From the NCBI GenBank assembly GCA_964388245.1, contig CAYLZH010000004.1, positions 1 to 54,817 of the forward strand: 54,817 nucleotides of DNA, written 5' to 3'. The notes under the pieces are model-generated. The model did no database searches. It saw only the letters and a program-made list of their open reading frames with translations, and had not been told where the DNA came from. Both the position numbers and the translations under genes were made by a program. This DNA is from JAIOYV01 sp964388245 (lineage in GTDB: Bacteria > Bacteroidota > Bacteroidia > Bacteroidales > M50B96). Shown here one piece after another: positions 38,375 through 47,984 of the stretch (its first letter is position 1; the number at the start of each line of letters is the position of its first letter).

Positions 38375-39499
38375 CTAATTAAATTCTTCGTTTAATATCT
38401 TACCTGCTTCTTTTAGAGCTTTAATGTCCTCTTCTGGAAAGGATCCATCACCTTTTGGGCCCACATTCAACAACAGATTTGCATCTATTGACTTTGCATC
38501 TTTAAGCATATCAATAATATCGTCAGCGGTTTTATGATTGCCGTCGTGTTTCTTATTGTGCCCCCACGCATGAGGTTGTAGGGTATTGCAAATCTCTCGT
38601 GGTTTATCCTTGTTCTTCTCGTAAGTTCGTTTTGCAACATCAAATTGTTGACCGACTTTAGCTCCGCCTCCTCGTTCAGGTGCTATAAAATCTTCATCAC
38701 CATTGGCTCCCTGCTTGAATGAAATTAATGCATGTGGTGATATTTTTCGAATTAACGCATAAGTTGAGTCTATGGGAAATAAATCTGGTCGATGATAATA
38801 TCCCATGATAGGATCGAACCAGATTCCTGCCAGGTTGGGATATTGAGTGAGTAACTCCTTCATTTGATTATGGACAAAATCTACATATATCTTAAAGTCT
38901 TCGTCCTTTTCAAATTTATATTCAGGTTGTGCTTCAGTATAGGCAGGCCTTGCGTGTTGCCATCCAATTTCTCTTGAATAAAAGTATGGATGTTTCCAAT
39001 CTGCACCATAAGAATAGTATAAAAACAAGCCCAGCCCTTTTGTCTCACAGGCATCATAAAGTTCTTTAATTAAATCTCTATTTGCCGGAGAATTCATCAC
39101 ATTGAAGTCCGTGGCTTTTGTATCAAACAAACAAAATCCATCGTGGTGTTTTGAGGTAATGGTGATGTATTTCATTCCCGCGCTTATAGCGACTTCTGTT
39201 ATCTTATCTGCATCAAAGTTTTCGGCAGTAAACTGGTCTTTCAATTTAGCGTATTCTTTTACAGGTATCCTATCCCTTAATTGAACCCATTCGCCTTTTT
39301 CAAGAATACTATATAGTCCATAATGAATAAACATTCCGTAATCGGCATTTTTGAACCATGCTAAATTAGCCTCTCTTGGATTTTCCTCATATTCTTCTTG
39401 ATAGTCCTGTAAATAGGAAGGAGCTTTTATATCTCCAGCACATCTAATAAACAAAATAGCTACAATAAATACTAAAGTAAGTTTAATCTGTTTCATCAT
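38375..39499 (-). CDS. GH29 alpha-L-fucosidase, short form, lipoprotein
   Basis: Second GH29 of the locus, lacking the C-terminal modules of the 21202-23319 enzyme. Lipobox FIRC (Cys20, counting both initial Met residues). Motifs are YGMFIHYGLYSILEKGEW, TSKHHDGFCLFDT, nucleophile Asp229 in LAGIWFDPIMGYY, and LLLNVGPKGDGSFPEED. The 374 residues are essentially the catalytic barrel plus a short end. Sequence differs widely from the long GH29, suggesting another linkage or aglycone. It starts 4 bp after the sulfatase stop and ends 1 bp before GH95. Confidence 0.92.
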   Translation of the reverse strand: MMKQIKLTLVFIVAILFIRCAGDIKAPSYLQDYQEEYEENPREANLAWFKNADYGMFIHYGLYSILEKGEWVQLRDRIPVKEYAKLKDQFTAENFDADKITEVAISAGMKYITITSKHHDGFCLFDTKATDFNVMNSPANRDLIKELYDACETKGLGLFLYYSYGADWKHPYFYSREIGWQHARPAYTEAQPEYKFEKDEDFKIYVDFVHNQMKELLTQYPNLAGIWFDPIMGYYHRPDLFPIDSTYALIRKISPHALISFKQGANGDEDFIAPERGGGAKVGQQFDVAKRTYEKNKDKPREICNTLQPHAWGHNKKHDGNHKTADDIIDMLKDAKSIDANLLLNVGPKGDGSFPEEDIKALKEAGKILNEEFN

Positions 39500-39503
39500 T
39501 TTT

Positions 39504-40958
39504 TTATTTTTTCCATTCTTGACTCTTAGCTGTTACTTCCCGATCCCATTCCTGTGGAGGATTGTTTTTGTATTTAGGATCTGCATCTTTTACCGGAAGA
39601 TTTCTGGCCACTTCGTATAACTCATCAAAATTCTCCTTTCTTATTTTACTATTCAATGAATCCAATAGATTGGTATTTTCTGCCGGATCTTCCTGAAGGT
39701 CATAAAATGCAGAAGCTTTTCTTTTAGTATCGATCCAAAGTTTAAACCGCTCATTCCTGATTACCCTGTCGCGGAATATATACTGATTCTCCACACCATT
39801 CTCGGTAAGTCTGGCCTGGTTTCTTCCACCCATACCAAGTATCCATTCACGTTCGGAACTTTCATTATTAATCAAAACCCGTTTAAAGGAAACTCCATCA
39901 ATATGGTGTGTATGTTCATCCGTTTTGTATTCTTTCCCAATATCTATTCCGCACACATCGAGGCAGGTTGGCAATATATCGCTAAAATCGACCAATGCAT
40001 TCGATGTTGTATTCGATTCAATCACAGATGGCCAGCTGGCTATAAATGGCAAGCAGATTCCTACTTCAGTAGTCTTTGCTTTTCCGCCTTGGACTTCCCT
40101 GCGATTTAGTTTTCCTGTTATGTTTCGTGTTGTTCCATTATCAGTTGTCCATATTATTAGGGTATTTTCTCTGATGCCTTCTTCCTCCAAAGTTTGTACT
40201 ATTTCAGCCGTAATCAGATCAGTGTATTTTACCATGGCTTTATGTTTACCCATTCTGGTATCCGCAGAGTCAAGAGGAGTGTTTACAAAAGGCGTATGGG
40301 TCAGTACCATCGGATAGTAAATAAACATCGATGTGTCTTTATATGCCCTTATAAAATCGCACACGAAGTCTTTAAATATATCGGGACCAAATTCGTTTTC
40401 ATAAGTTCGGCTACCATCTTTTGTAAAAATGTATGGTGATCGATACCTTTCTTCACTTGGTAGCGGATTTCCGCTTTCTTTCCCGGTCCACATACAGAAT
40501 TCATCAAAGCCAGCCTTAGTCAAAGCGTCGGGTTCTACCCTAAAATCGTCGATTTGCCATTTTCCTGCAACACAGGTTTTATATCCTGCTTTTTTCATTT
40601 CGAGCACCAATGTCGGATTCATCGTTTCATCGAAATGTGCTCCTGCCCCCCAACGTGGCACATCCCAATGATTTACCCAACCATGCCTGAAAGGATATTG
40701 TCCGGTAAGTAAAGTCACTCGCGAAGGTGTGCATTGAGGCATTCCATAAGCAATATTAAACAATTTGCCACTCCGAGCCAACTTATCAATATTGGGGGTT
40801 TGGATATCTTCTGCCCCGTAACAGCTAAGCCACTCCTTGCCTAAATCATCCACAAGTATGATAATGATGTTTGGATGGCTTTGATCCTCTGCGCTTTTAT
40901 CCTTTGTAGAGCAGCCCAGGGAAATTAATAAGATCAAAAAATACGCGTATTTTTTCAT
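39504..40958 (-). CDS. Type I sulfatase with CTPSR signature, lipoprotein
   Basis: Formylglycine-dependent sulfatase. Lipobox SLGC (Cys16). It opens PNIIIILVDDLGKEWLSCYG and carries the signature CTPSR at 76-80 (Cys76), a variant of the CSPTR seen in the other three sulfatases of the locus. Further motifs are AGKWQIDDF, WTTDNGTTRNITGKLN and the C-terminal LQEDPAENTNLL. Length 484. The 281-bp gap before it (40959-41239) holds REP copy 2. It begins the tight sulfatase-GH29-GH95-GH43 run, so its sulfate ester may sit on or near fucose (inference). Confidence 0.92.
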   Translation of the reverse strand: MKKYAYFLILLISLGCSTKDKSAEDQSHPNIIIILVDDLGKEWLSCYGAEDIQTPNIDKLARSGKLFNIAYGMPQCTPSRVTLLTGQYPFRHGWVNHWDVPRWGAGAHFDETMNPTLVLEMKKAGYKTCVAGKWQIDDFRVEPDALTKAGFDEFCMWTGKESGNPLPSEERYRSPYIFTKDGSRTYENEFGPDIFKDFVCDFIRAYKDTSMFIYYPMVLTHTPFVNTPLDSADTRMGKHKAMVKYTDLITAEIVQTLEEEGIRENTLIIWTTDNGTTRNITGKLNRREVQGGKAKTTEVGICLPFIASWPSVIESNTTSNALVDFSDILPTCLDVCGIDIGKEYKTDEHTHHIDGVSFKRVLINNESSEREWILGMGGRNQARLTENGVENQYIFRDRVIRNERFKLWIDTKRKASAFYDLQEDPAENTNLLDSLNSKIRKENFDELYEVARNLPVKDADPKYKNNPPQEWDREVTAKSQEWKK

Positions 40959-41075
40959 TTTAGATGTTTATATCATTGCTGTTCGAATAACCTCAAAGGG
41001 ATTCTTCGCATCGCGATCACTTACATTTTCTTCGTTTGTCGCTGTATGTCTGCCACATAAATTTCTTCATTGGTT

Positions 41076-41187
41076 GAACCCTTTCAGGGTTCGTATTCAT
41101 TCTGTACCCTTACCCCGCACTTCGTACGGGGTTATTCAGATTCGATCCTTTCAGGATCGTTTTCGTATACAAAACCACGAGTGGTTT
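41076..41187. repeat. REP-like palindrome cluster, copy 2
   Basis: Same four palindromes as copy 1: GAACCCTTTCAGGGTTC (41076-41092), CCCCG...CGGGG (41113-41131), CGATCCTTTCAGGATCG (41143-41159) and AAACCACGAGTGGTTT (41172-41187). All are perfect here except the loop of the second. The element fills the gap between the two sulfatase genes. Confidence 0.82.
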
Positions 41188-41239
41188 AATTTAAATAAGC
41201 CAGTTTGCTCGTTCATGCCTTTGGGATTATGGGGCTTTT

Positions 41240-42691
41240 TTAATTACTTGTTTCGTTATAGTCCCTTCCATTTCTACTGTTTTCAACCGAGCTTTGCCAT
41301 TCCCGTAATTCTGCTTTCATCTTTGCTGCAATCTCGGGATATTCGTCTATAATGTTTTCGTTTTCCGATTTGTCGTTTATCAGATCGTAGAGTTCAAAAT
41401 TTTCACCCTTATTATCGCCGATCAATTTATATTGATTGCTTACCCATGAAATCTTTGGTCTGCAAATGAATCCAATGGGTTTATCCCTCTCCCTATTTGT
41501 TCCTTTAAGTGCGCCCAAAATACTTGTCCCATCAAGAGGTCGATCATCGGGATAATTAATTCCTAAAATGTCGAGGATGGTGGGCATGTAGTCGCTTGTA
41601 ACTGCCGAATAAGAGATTCGCTTGCCTTTGTCAAAACGGTTTTTCCAGACAGCAAATGCAGGTACTCTTACTCCTCCTTCGTATAAACTTCGTTTACGAT
41701 CTCTGAATTCCCCAGCCGATCATGGTGTACCAACCTCCGGGCCATTGTCGCTACAATAAAAAACGATAGTATTTTCAGCAATACCCAATTCCTCTAACTT
41801 TTTCCATAACCTACCAATTTGTTCGTCCATGGCCGTTATGGTTCCATAATAAATTTGTTTGTGCAGATCCATGTTAGCATAATAGCTTCTGTGGATACTA
41901 TCGCTAACAACTGGTAGGTGGGGAGTATGAAACCAAACAGTTGTAAAAAACGGGGTATTCTCCTTAACAGAATTTTCAATGAAGGGAACTACACGATCCA
42001 TGATAACCCGTGAATCATCGCCTTGCAGGTTGTTGGTTTCTTTTTGGTTTTCAGCCACCCAGTAGGCAGTGCCATAGTTTTTTGTAGAATCGTTCTCTTT
42101 TATTGCTTGCCAACCAAAACGTTTATTTTCACCTTTATCAAAAGTGGCTGGAAATACCATAGGATCGTATGTCGGCACTTTCGATTCTGTACAAAAAAAC
42201 TCATCATAACCATGCTCACTTGGAATGGTGTACTCATCATGAAACTTTGGCTTTCCTCCTCTGTTGGCATCCTTAACAGTTTTTGTCAATGTTCCCAAAT
42301 GCCATTTTCCAAAATGACCAGTAGAATAACCATGATCTTTAAGAATTTCAGGAATAGTAATTTCTTCCGTTTTCAAGTGCCCATGATTGGCATAAGGGAT
42401 ATCTGTCCGAAGCGGATTTCTGCCGGTTATCAGGCTTGCCCTGGTTGGTGAGCAAACAGCCGAAGCAGAATAAAATCTGTCGAAAACAATACCTTCCGAT
42501 GCCAAAGAATCCATGTTGGGAGTCAGGATTTCTTTGTTGCCATTGAAGCCCGTATCGTACCACCCATGGTCATCAGACATTATCAAAATGATATTTGGGC
42601 TTACAGCGGATTCTTTTTCTACTTGTTCGGCACAAGAAGAAATTGCAAACAATGTAATTATCAATAAACTTTGAACTATTTTTAATTTCAT
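41240..42691 (-). pseudogene. Type I sulfatase interrupted by an in-frame TGA, lipoprotein
   Basis: Formylglycine-dependent sulfatase. Lipobox ISSC (Cys20), opening PNIILIMSDDHGWYDTGFNG, signature CSPTR with Cys80, GKWHLGTL and FYCSDNGPEVGTP. The frame then meets TGA (41720-41722) but continues uninterrupted in the same frame: SAGEFRDRKRSLYEGGVRVP and on to 41240. Related sulfatases usually read TPGSAGPFRGRKRSLYEGG, so TGA most likely replaces GGA by a single G-to-T change. Restored, it has 483 residues. The catalytic Cys is upstream of the stop, but the truncated 323-residue product lacks the C-terminal part. Alternatives are a sequencing error or readthrough. It lies 12 bp after the GH141-like gene. 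Confidence 0.85.
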
Positions 42692-42703
42692 CGATTTGAT
42701 TTT

Positions 42704-44815
42704 TTACCTATTAAAAACTTTTTTCGAATTCGCTTCAACGGCTTTTTCAAAAGCTTCAATAATATGCTCTGGCAATTGTGATTTGACTTTCCAGTCCGCG
42801 CTACCATAAACCCCGGCTTTTGAATAGTCGAAAGGTTCGAAGTTTATTTTCTGCGTGCTTTTATTGATCTTTAATCTAAAGTCGAAATTTGGGGCATCTT
42901 TAAAGTTCGGATCCTCCACAAAGCTATTCACATCTCGCCCTAATTGTTGCCATTCTGCAAAGGAATTTCCATTGAAATCGTACGTGTCGCCACCCGTGTT
43001 CCAATAAAGGTTCTTGTCCATGAAAATATCTATATCGTTCCATGCGCCCTTCAAAACAACCCCTTTATCAAAAACAACAATATTGTTACTAAAACTGAAC
43101 GAACGATGCTCCTCGACCCTGGTACATTGTGCCTGATACATTTTTGCATACGCAAAAATATTGTTCCTGATGGTATTATTTTTACCATAATGTTGGTGGA
43201 AACCACCCGTTTTGGTTACATACACCAAGTTGTTTTCCATCACAATATCAGAGGATCCTTCATCAGGATATAAGCCCCATCCTCCATAAGAGTATGCATG
43301 AATATGATGGATTACATTATTGCTGACAACGGTACCTTTCGATTTTCCCAAGGTATAAACGCCAGCCATATCGCTCAATAAGTCCCAACCAATATGATGG
43401 ATATGGTTATATCTAATTATATTTCTTTTGGCGAGACTTGGTTTGTAGCCCCAAACCCATCCTACCGAAATGCCGGTGTAGTAGAAATTCCCAATATCGT
43501 TATGCGTAATTTCATTGTCGGAACTATGGCCTACCCATATCCCAACAGCAGGTGGAAACTCCTGACCTCCGGTTTGAATAATATTATTGTCCAGTTTAAT
43601 ATGATTGGTATGCCCAGGGCCATCCAATGCCTTAACATCTCCCAGGTAAATACCACCCCCGCCAATATTGTGGATATAGCATCGGCTTGCAAGTGAATGG
43701 CTACATCCTTTTCCAAACCAGAGTGCATGTTGCCCTGTGTGCGAAATCTCGCAATCGGAGAAAGTGATATTCTTTGCCCATTCGAGCATTATGGCGGCAG
43801 GAATTTTGGATGCTGCCTGATTTGGCTCAAACCCGGTTTGTGGCATACGGTAATGACAATGCTTAAATGCAAGACCTTCGAATTTGATATGCCCTACAAA
43901 CTTATTATATGCTGGATCCCCTTCCACAGAAATTAGATTTTCTAATACTGGTGCTATTACCTCTGTGTTTTCAGGAGTTTGCCCTGGTAACGATATATAT
44001 GTCAGTATGCCTTCAGAGTTAAGGAACCATTCTCCAACCGAATCCAAAGCAGCTTGGTAATTTTCGAAAACAATGCGTCCACCTTTTTTAATTCGGTTCC
44101 ATGGTTTCATTCCGTTGCCGGAAGTAAACAAAGCCAAACTATCTTTATCGATTTTATCGATATGCCGAATGGTGAAGTCCCATTTATGATATGTCCGGAA
44201 ACGGATAAGTTCTAAATCATCATCACTAAGATTTTGAATCCATTTAAAATTAGCCTGATCAAAAGTCAATATTTGTAGCGCATTATCGGCAAAGCGACCA
44301 GTCCCCCTTTCCCAAATATTTTCTTTAACACCACCAATTTCAAAAAATCCTTTGTTTGGTGTTCGTGCAAGGGTGGCGCGTTTATTATTAACGTAGAGCT
44401 GGTCGAATCTCCATTTATAGTATATGCTTTCGGGAACCTTTGCCTCCCACACTCCATTTTCGTTTACAATAAATCCACTTAATTTTTTCCCTCCGCTAAA
44501 AACTGGACTAGCTCCCTTGGCCGCTTTATAGATTATGGGATATTCTTCTGAGCCACCATCTTCAGGCTTTAAAACTAAAGGCTCTTTCATCGTGTATTCA
44601 CCATCGGCAATTGTCACTACAAACGAAACTGGCGGTTCATGATTCTTGCTGTATTCACGTATTGCATTTCGGGCACCAGTTAACGAGGCCAATGGTTGTT
44701 CTGCGGTACCTATGTTTGAATCATTCCCTTCCGGGGAAATGAAGATTTCTACTTGAGCTTTTACTCCCAGGCTGAAAAGAAGGATTACTATCGATAATAG
44801 GGTAAATCTGTTCAT
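42704..44815 (-). CDS. GH141-like right-handed beta-helix protein
   Basis: Secreted parallel beta-helix enzyme, probably family GH141 (known members: alpha-L-fucosidase on rhamnogalacturonan II and a xylanase). A signal peptide (1 to about 20, ending GVKAQ) precedes IFISPEGNDSNIGTAEQPLA, the typical N-terminus. Then come the inserted beta region LYVNNKRATLARTPN and helix coils with GIYLGDVKALDGPGHTNH, AVGIWVGHSSDNEITHN, HHIGWDLLSDMAGVYTLG and GGWGLYPDEGSS. Length 703, full for this class. It lies 12 bp after GH172. The family call rests on overall resemblance; fucose removal would fit its neighbours, but the substrate is not shown. Confidence 0.78.
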   Translation of the reverse strand: MNRFTLLSIVILLFSLGVKAQVEIFISPEGNDSNIGTAEQPLASLTGARNAIREYSKNHEPPVSFVVTIADGEYTMKEPLVLKPEDGGSEEYPIIYKAAKGASPVFSGGKKLSGFIVNENGVWEAKVPESIYYKWRFDQLYVNNKRATLARTPNKGFFEIGGVKENIWERGTGRFADNALQILTFDQANFKWIQNLSDDDLELIRFRTYHKWDFTIRHIDKIDKDSLALFTSGNGMKPWNRIKKGGRIVFENYQAALDSVGEWFLNSEGILTYISLPGQTPENTEVIAPVLENLISVEGDPAYNKFVGHIKFEGLAFKHCHYRMPQTGFEPNQAASKIPAAIMLEWAKNITFSDCEISHTGQHALWFGKGCSHSLASRCYIHNIGGGGIYLGDVKALDGPGHTNHIKLDNNIIQTGGQEFPPAVGIWVGHSSDNEITHNDIGNFYYTGISVGWVWGYKPSLAKRNIIRYNHIHHIGWDLLSDMAGVYTLGKSKGTVVSNNVIHHIHAYSYGGWGLYPDEGSSDIVMENNLVYVTKTGGFHQHYGKNNTIRNNIFAYAKMYQAQCTRVEEHRSFSFSNNIVVFDKGVVLKGAWNDIDIFMDKNLYWNTGGDTYDFNGNSFAEWQQLGRDVNSFVEDPNFKDAPNFDFRLKINKSTQKINFEPFDYSKAGVYGSADWKVKSQLPEHIIEAFEKAVEANSKKVFNR

Positions 44816-44827
44816 TTCTTTAAATCC

Positions 44828-46489
44828 TTAATCATTGTAGTTACTTTCAATTGTAACCGGAGTTGATGGTTTCGCATAACCTAGCCTATTTAGAAGCTCG
44901 TTCACATCAGGTTTTAAATTTGATTCTATATCTGCATCGCCATACCACATTACACCTACTCCGTAGCCCATTTTACAATCAGTCCAGCTCCATATTTCCA
45001 TATCGAGTTGCAATGAAGTTGAAAAAGGCATTATATCCAATGATCTTGTGCGAATCTCTGTGTTAAACCCCTTTGTGTTTCGTTCCGTAGTGACTTTCCT
45101 GTTTAGCTTATTATAAACATGGCTTCGCGGTTGGGCATGAAATGGATGTTCATAAAAATCGGTACTCTTACCTCCCCAGGAGTAGCCATAATAATCTTCT
45201 GTTCCGGTACCAAAAATGGAAGGAAAATCTTCTCCGTCTACCCATATTTTTTCATCACCTTCGCCCCACCATCTTTCTACTGGATTGTATACGGTTAGTG
45301 CATCGCCAACATATATTCCACGCCCTTCAAGCGTGACATAATTCCAATCAGAATACGGGCGGGTAGGAACAGGATATTGGCCATGCCAGGCTGCATGAAA
45401 GTACATACTTCGCTCATTCCACTCATAATCTCCAACCGTGGCACTCAATTCGACATCAATAGGTTCTTCACCTAAATTTTCTATGCTGATACTGCCCGAT
45501 GTTTGATAAGGCATTACCCATCGGCAAGTCATTTTCCCATTTTCTGAAATCGTATTGTGCCAGCTTTGGTATGGGTTTAAGCCGATGCCGGAACCAAAAA
45601 AGTCACCTATTGGACACCAAACAGTTTCTTTACCATCAAATTTTATTTTGATGATTGTTGATCGCATTACTTCTTCATTGACGTAGGAACCAATTTGAAC
45701 TGCAATTGTCCTGAGAGCCGCCTCGCCCAATGGTAACTCAATTGTTTTTTCTGCTGATGGAGCAACTTTAGCACTTAAGTCAATGGACTGACCCTCTGTG
45801 AAATTTTCAGGATCTAATAATAATTTGCCAACCTGTTTTGTCAAGCTTTTTGTTTCCTGAAATTCTTCCTTTGAGAAGGTTTTGATTTTTGTACCCTCAG
45901 GGTATTCACGATAAGTGAACTGATAAAAGAAAGGACGACCTGTCGTTGTTATTTTACAGCTCTTGGCATAAGGAATAGGAAAGAACGAAACAGCCGAGCG
46001 TAAGGACTTGTGTGCAAATGGATAAGGGAATAAACCATCACCATTCAATAAGCCAAGCATGTTACCTTCTAATGCAGGTTCATCATTGCCATTTAAATAA
46101 ATTCTAATCTGAATGTCGGTCTCCGGCTTGTTCGCTTTTAAGAAAGGCATCCAAGTACGAACGATTGCTCCCGGACTGGAATGCTCCATAAGCACCCACT
46201 CTTTTTGCCCGTTTTTTTCTCCTATTCGGATAAAATTATGATCCTCATCATTAGCGTTAAAATCGCGATTTGCAAACCAACCCACACTATCCTCAACACT
46301 TACGGATGCACGGTTATAACTGCTTTGCTGTTTTAACCTGAAGTCAACTTCCGGAAAACAAGTCTGTGCATCTCTGTCAATCATTTCGTGCAATAATGAT
46401 TGAATGGAAATCTCTTCATTTTCATGATTGCATGAAGACAATATACCACTTAATACTATTGCAAGTAATATTGGCTTAAATCTCATCAT
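44828..46489 (-). CDS. GH172 (DUF2961) family glycosidase, lipoprotein
   Basis: DUF2961 proteins form family GH172, whose characterised members act on alpha-D-fructofuranosides and D-arabinofuranosides. Lipobox LSSC (Cys20). Visible marks are SYNRASVSVEDSVGWFANRDF, LMEHSSPGAIVRTWMP, FFYQFTYREYPEGT, CPIGDFFGSGIGLNPY and the signature IFGTGTEDYYGYSWGG. Its 553 residues cover the two jelly rolls. It lies 97 bp after the propeller gene and 12 bp before the GH141-like gene. A furanoside in the target glycan is implied but unproven. Confidence 0.87.
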   Translation of the reverse strand: MMRFKPILLAIVLSGILSSCNHENEEISIQSLLHEMIDRDAQTCFPEVDFRLKQQSSYNRASVSVEDSVGWFANRDFNANDEDHNFIRIGEKNGQKEWVLMEHSSPGAIVRTWMPFLKANKPETDIQIRIYLNGNDEPALEGNMLGLLNGDGLFPYPFAHKSLRSAVSFFPIPYAKSCKITTTGRPFFYQFTYREYPEGTKIKTFSKEEFQETKSLTKQVGKLLLDPENFTEGQSIDLSAKVAPSAEKTIELPLGEAALRTIAVQIGSYVNEEVMRSTIIKIKFDGKETVWCPIGDFFGSGIGLNPYQSWHNTISENGKMTCRWVMPYQTSGSISIENLGEEPIDVELSATVGDYEWNERSMYFHAAWHGQYPVPTRPYSDWNYVTLEGRGIYVGDALTVYNPVERWWGEGDEKIWVDGEDFPSIFGTGTEDYYGYSWGGKSTDFYEHPFHAQPRSHVYNKLNRKVTTERNTKGFNTEIRTRSLDIMPFSTSLQLDMEIWSWTDCKMGYGVGVMWYGDADIESNLKPDVNELLNRLGYAKPSTPVTIESNYND

Positions 46490-46586
46490 TCTGTGTTCCT
46501 ATTATAAATGCATCATTTTGAACAGATCAAGATTTCACAACTCATTCGCAATTCAATCGGCGAATAGTTCTGCCTATTAGGATCGT

Positions 46587-47984
46587 TTATTCCAAACAAA
46601 CTTCAATCGCATCCAAGACAGGTAGTACATCATCTTTTTTATGCATACGAAACTCAAGCTTAAAGGCATAGCCTTCATCTAATTCAGATACATCAAGCTG
46701 AGCTGCTGTTGTGTTAATTACCCGCACAAATCCTTCCTTTTGAGCATACGACTCTTTGATCTTTTGAAATGCTGTCCACTGGTCAATTTCGCCATCATCG
46801 TTTGTATCAACTCCTGCTCTCATTTCAACCCCGTCAACCCAGGGACCATCACTAATAAAATCGGATTCATTTCTTTGAACTATCAAGTAAAATTTACCTT
46901 CAGCAAATCCAACGGTTGGATCAGGATGGAAATCTTCTCCTACTTCTCCATCCCAAACAAATTCTTTTTTAATATCATCACTTCTCCATCTTCCTATCCG
47001 CATTGATTTTTCCGGATCTTTCGAATCATAATCACAAAAAAGATAGTATTGGCTGCCAACCTTAATCATGGTATAATCACCAAAGGCATCCTGTTCGTCT
47101 TCGTGAACCTCATAAGTATAAGGTGTCTGATCCGGTCCATAGGTTAAATGACTTGGAGCAGGTTTGTAAGGTGCGGTCTTGCCGGTTGATTTTGTTCGTT
47201 GGTCAATTGGAGCCGGATGTTCATGCGGCAAAAACCCATTAATTCCATCGGGGCTATCGGCATGACCGGCCAAGGGAGAATCCCAGGAATGCTTACGCGC
47301 ATTTACGGGGCTCCAGTCTTCGTATATAATGTGAAATGTACCATCATCATCGCGAAAAACGGCCATATCTGATCCATGAGAAGGATCATTTAAAACCATA
47401 CCCATTTCCTTACCCTGCTTCCCATCGGTTAAATCCTCATCGATAATTAAGTGTGGATCTTCATCGTTGGGTTTATCATAATAGATATAAAACTTGCCAT
47501 CAACATATTCTGCAGAGGTTACCCATCTGTTCTCTCCGGTTGAAACCGGGCCATGATGTATCCACTCCTTCATGTCCGTGCTATGCCACGCATGGTATCC
47601 ATTTTCAAAATCGTGTTGATATCGCCCTAAAAGCCAATAGTCATTATCAGCCACAGGTATAAAAACCGGGGCATCTCTAATTTCATCCGGCGTTATTTTT
47701 GGAATTGCTTTCCATGTGTTCCATTGTGGATGCTGCTTAATTGTGATAGAATGTAATTTCTTTTTCTCACCAAATTCTTGAAGCGTTGCGGAAAAAGATA
47801 CCGAATCGCTTTTGAAATGAATCAGGCCATCTTTTATTTCAATTTCATTGGTTTTATCAATAACCAATTGCCATTCATTCTGGGAGTCAATCGTCCATGT
47901 TTCAGGCGAAGTACTACATCCAGTTATAAAAAGGATGGTGGTAATAATTAACGCATTTTTTAGCATCTCTGATAAATTGATCAT
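46587..47984 (-). CDS. Unassigned beta-propeller glycosidase-like lipoprotein
   Basis: Lipobox FITGC (Cys23). Repeated blade-like units (DYWLLGRYQHDFENGYHAWHS, KFYIYYDKP, TFHIIYEDW, SQYYLFCDYD, KFYLIVQRN) indicate a five-bladed propeller like GH43, GH32 or GH117 enzymes, but I do not recognise the family. A long loop at about 250-300 interrupts the blades, and DTNDDGEIDQW near the end looks like a calcium-binding EF-hand loop. The first ATG overlaps the GH3 stop as ATGA, suggesting coupled translation; an alternative ATG is at 47966. Its job is presumably removal of one sugar of the same glycan (inference). Confidence 0.75.
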   Translation of the reverse strand: MINLSEMLKNALIITTILFITGCSTSPETWTIDSQNEWQLVIDKTNEIEIKDGLIHFKSDSVSFSATLQEFGEKKKLHSITIKQHPQWNTWKAIPKITPDEIRDAPVFIPVADNDYWLLGRYQHDFENGYHAWHSTDMKEWIHHGPVSTGENRWVTSAEYVDGKFYIYYDKPNDEDPHLIIDEDLTDGKQGKEMGMVLNDPSHGSDMAVFRDDDGTFHIIYEDWSPVNARKHSWDSPLAGHADSPDGINGFLPHEHPAPIDQRTKSTGKTAPYKPAPSHLTYGPDQTPYTYEVHEDEQDAFGDYTMIKVGSQYYLFCDYDSKDPEKSMRIGRWRSDDIKKEFVWDGEVGEDFHPDPTVGFAEGKFYLIVQRNESDFISDGPWVDGVEMRAGVDTNDDGEIDQWTAFQKIKESYAQKEGFVRVINTTAAQLDVSELDEGYAFKLEFRMHKKDDVLPVLDAIEVCLE

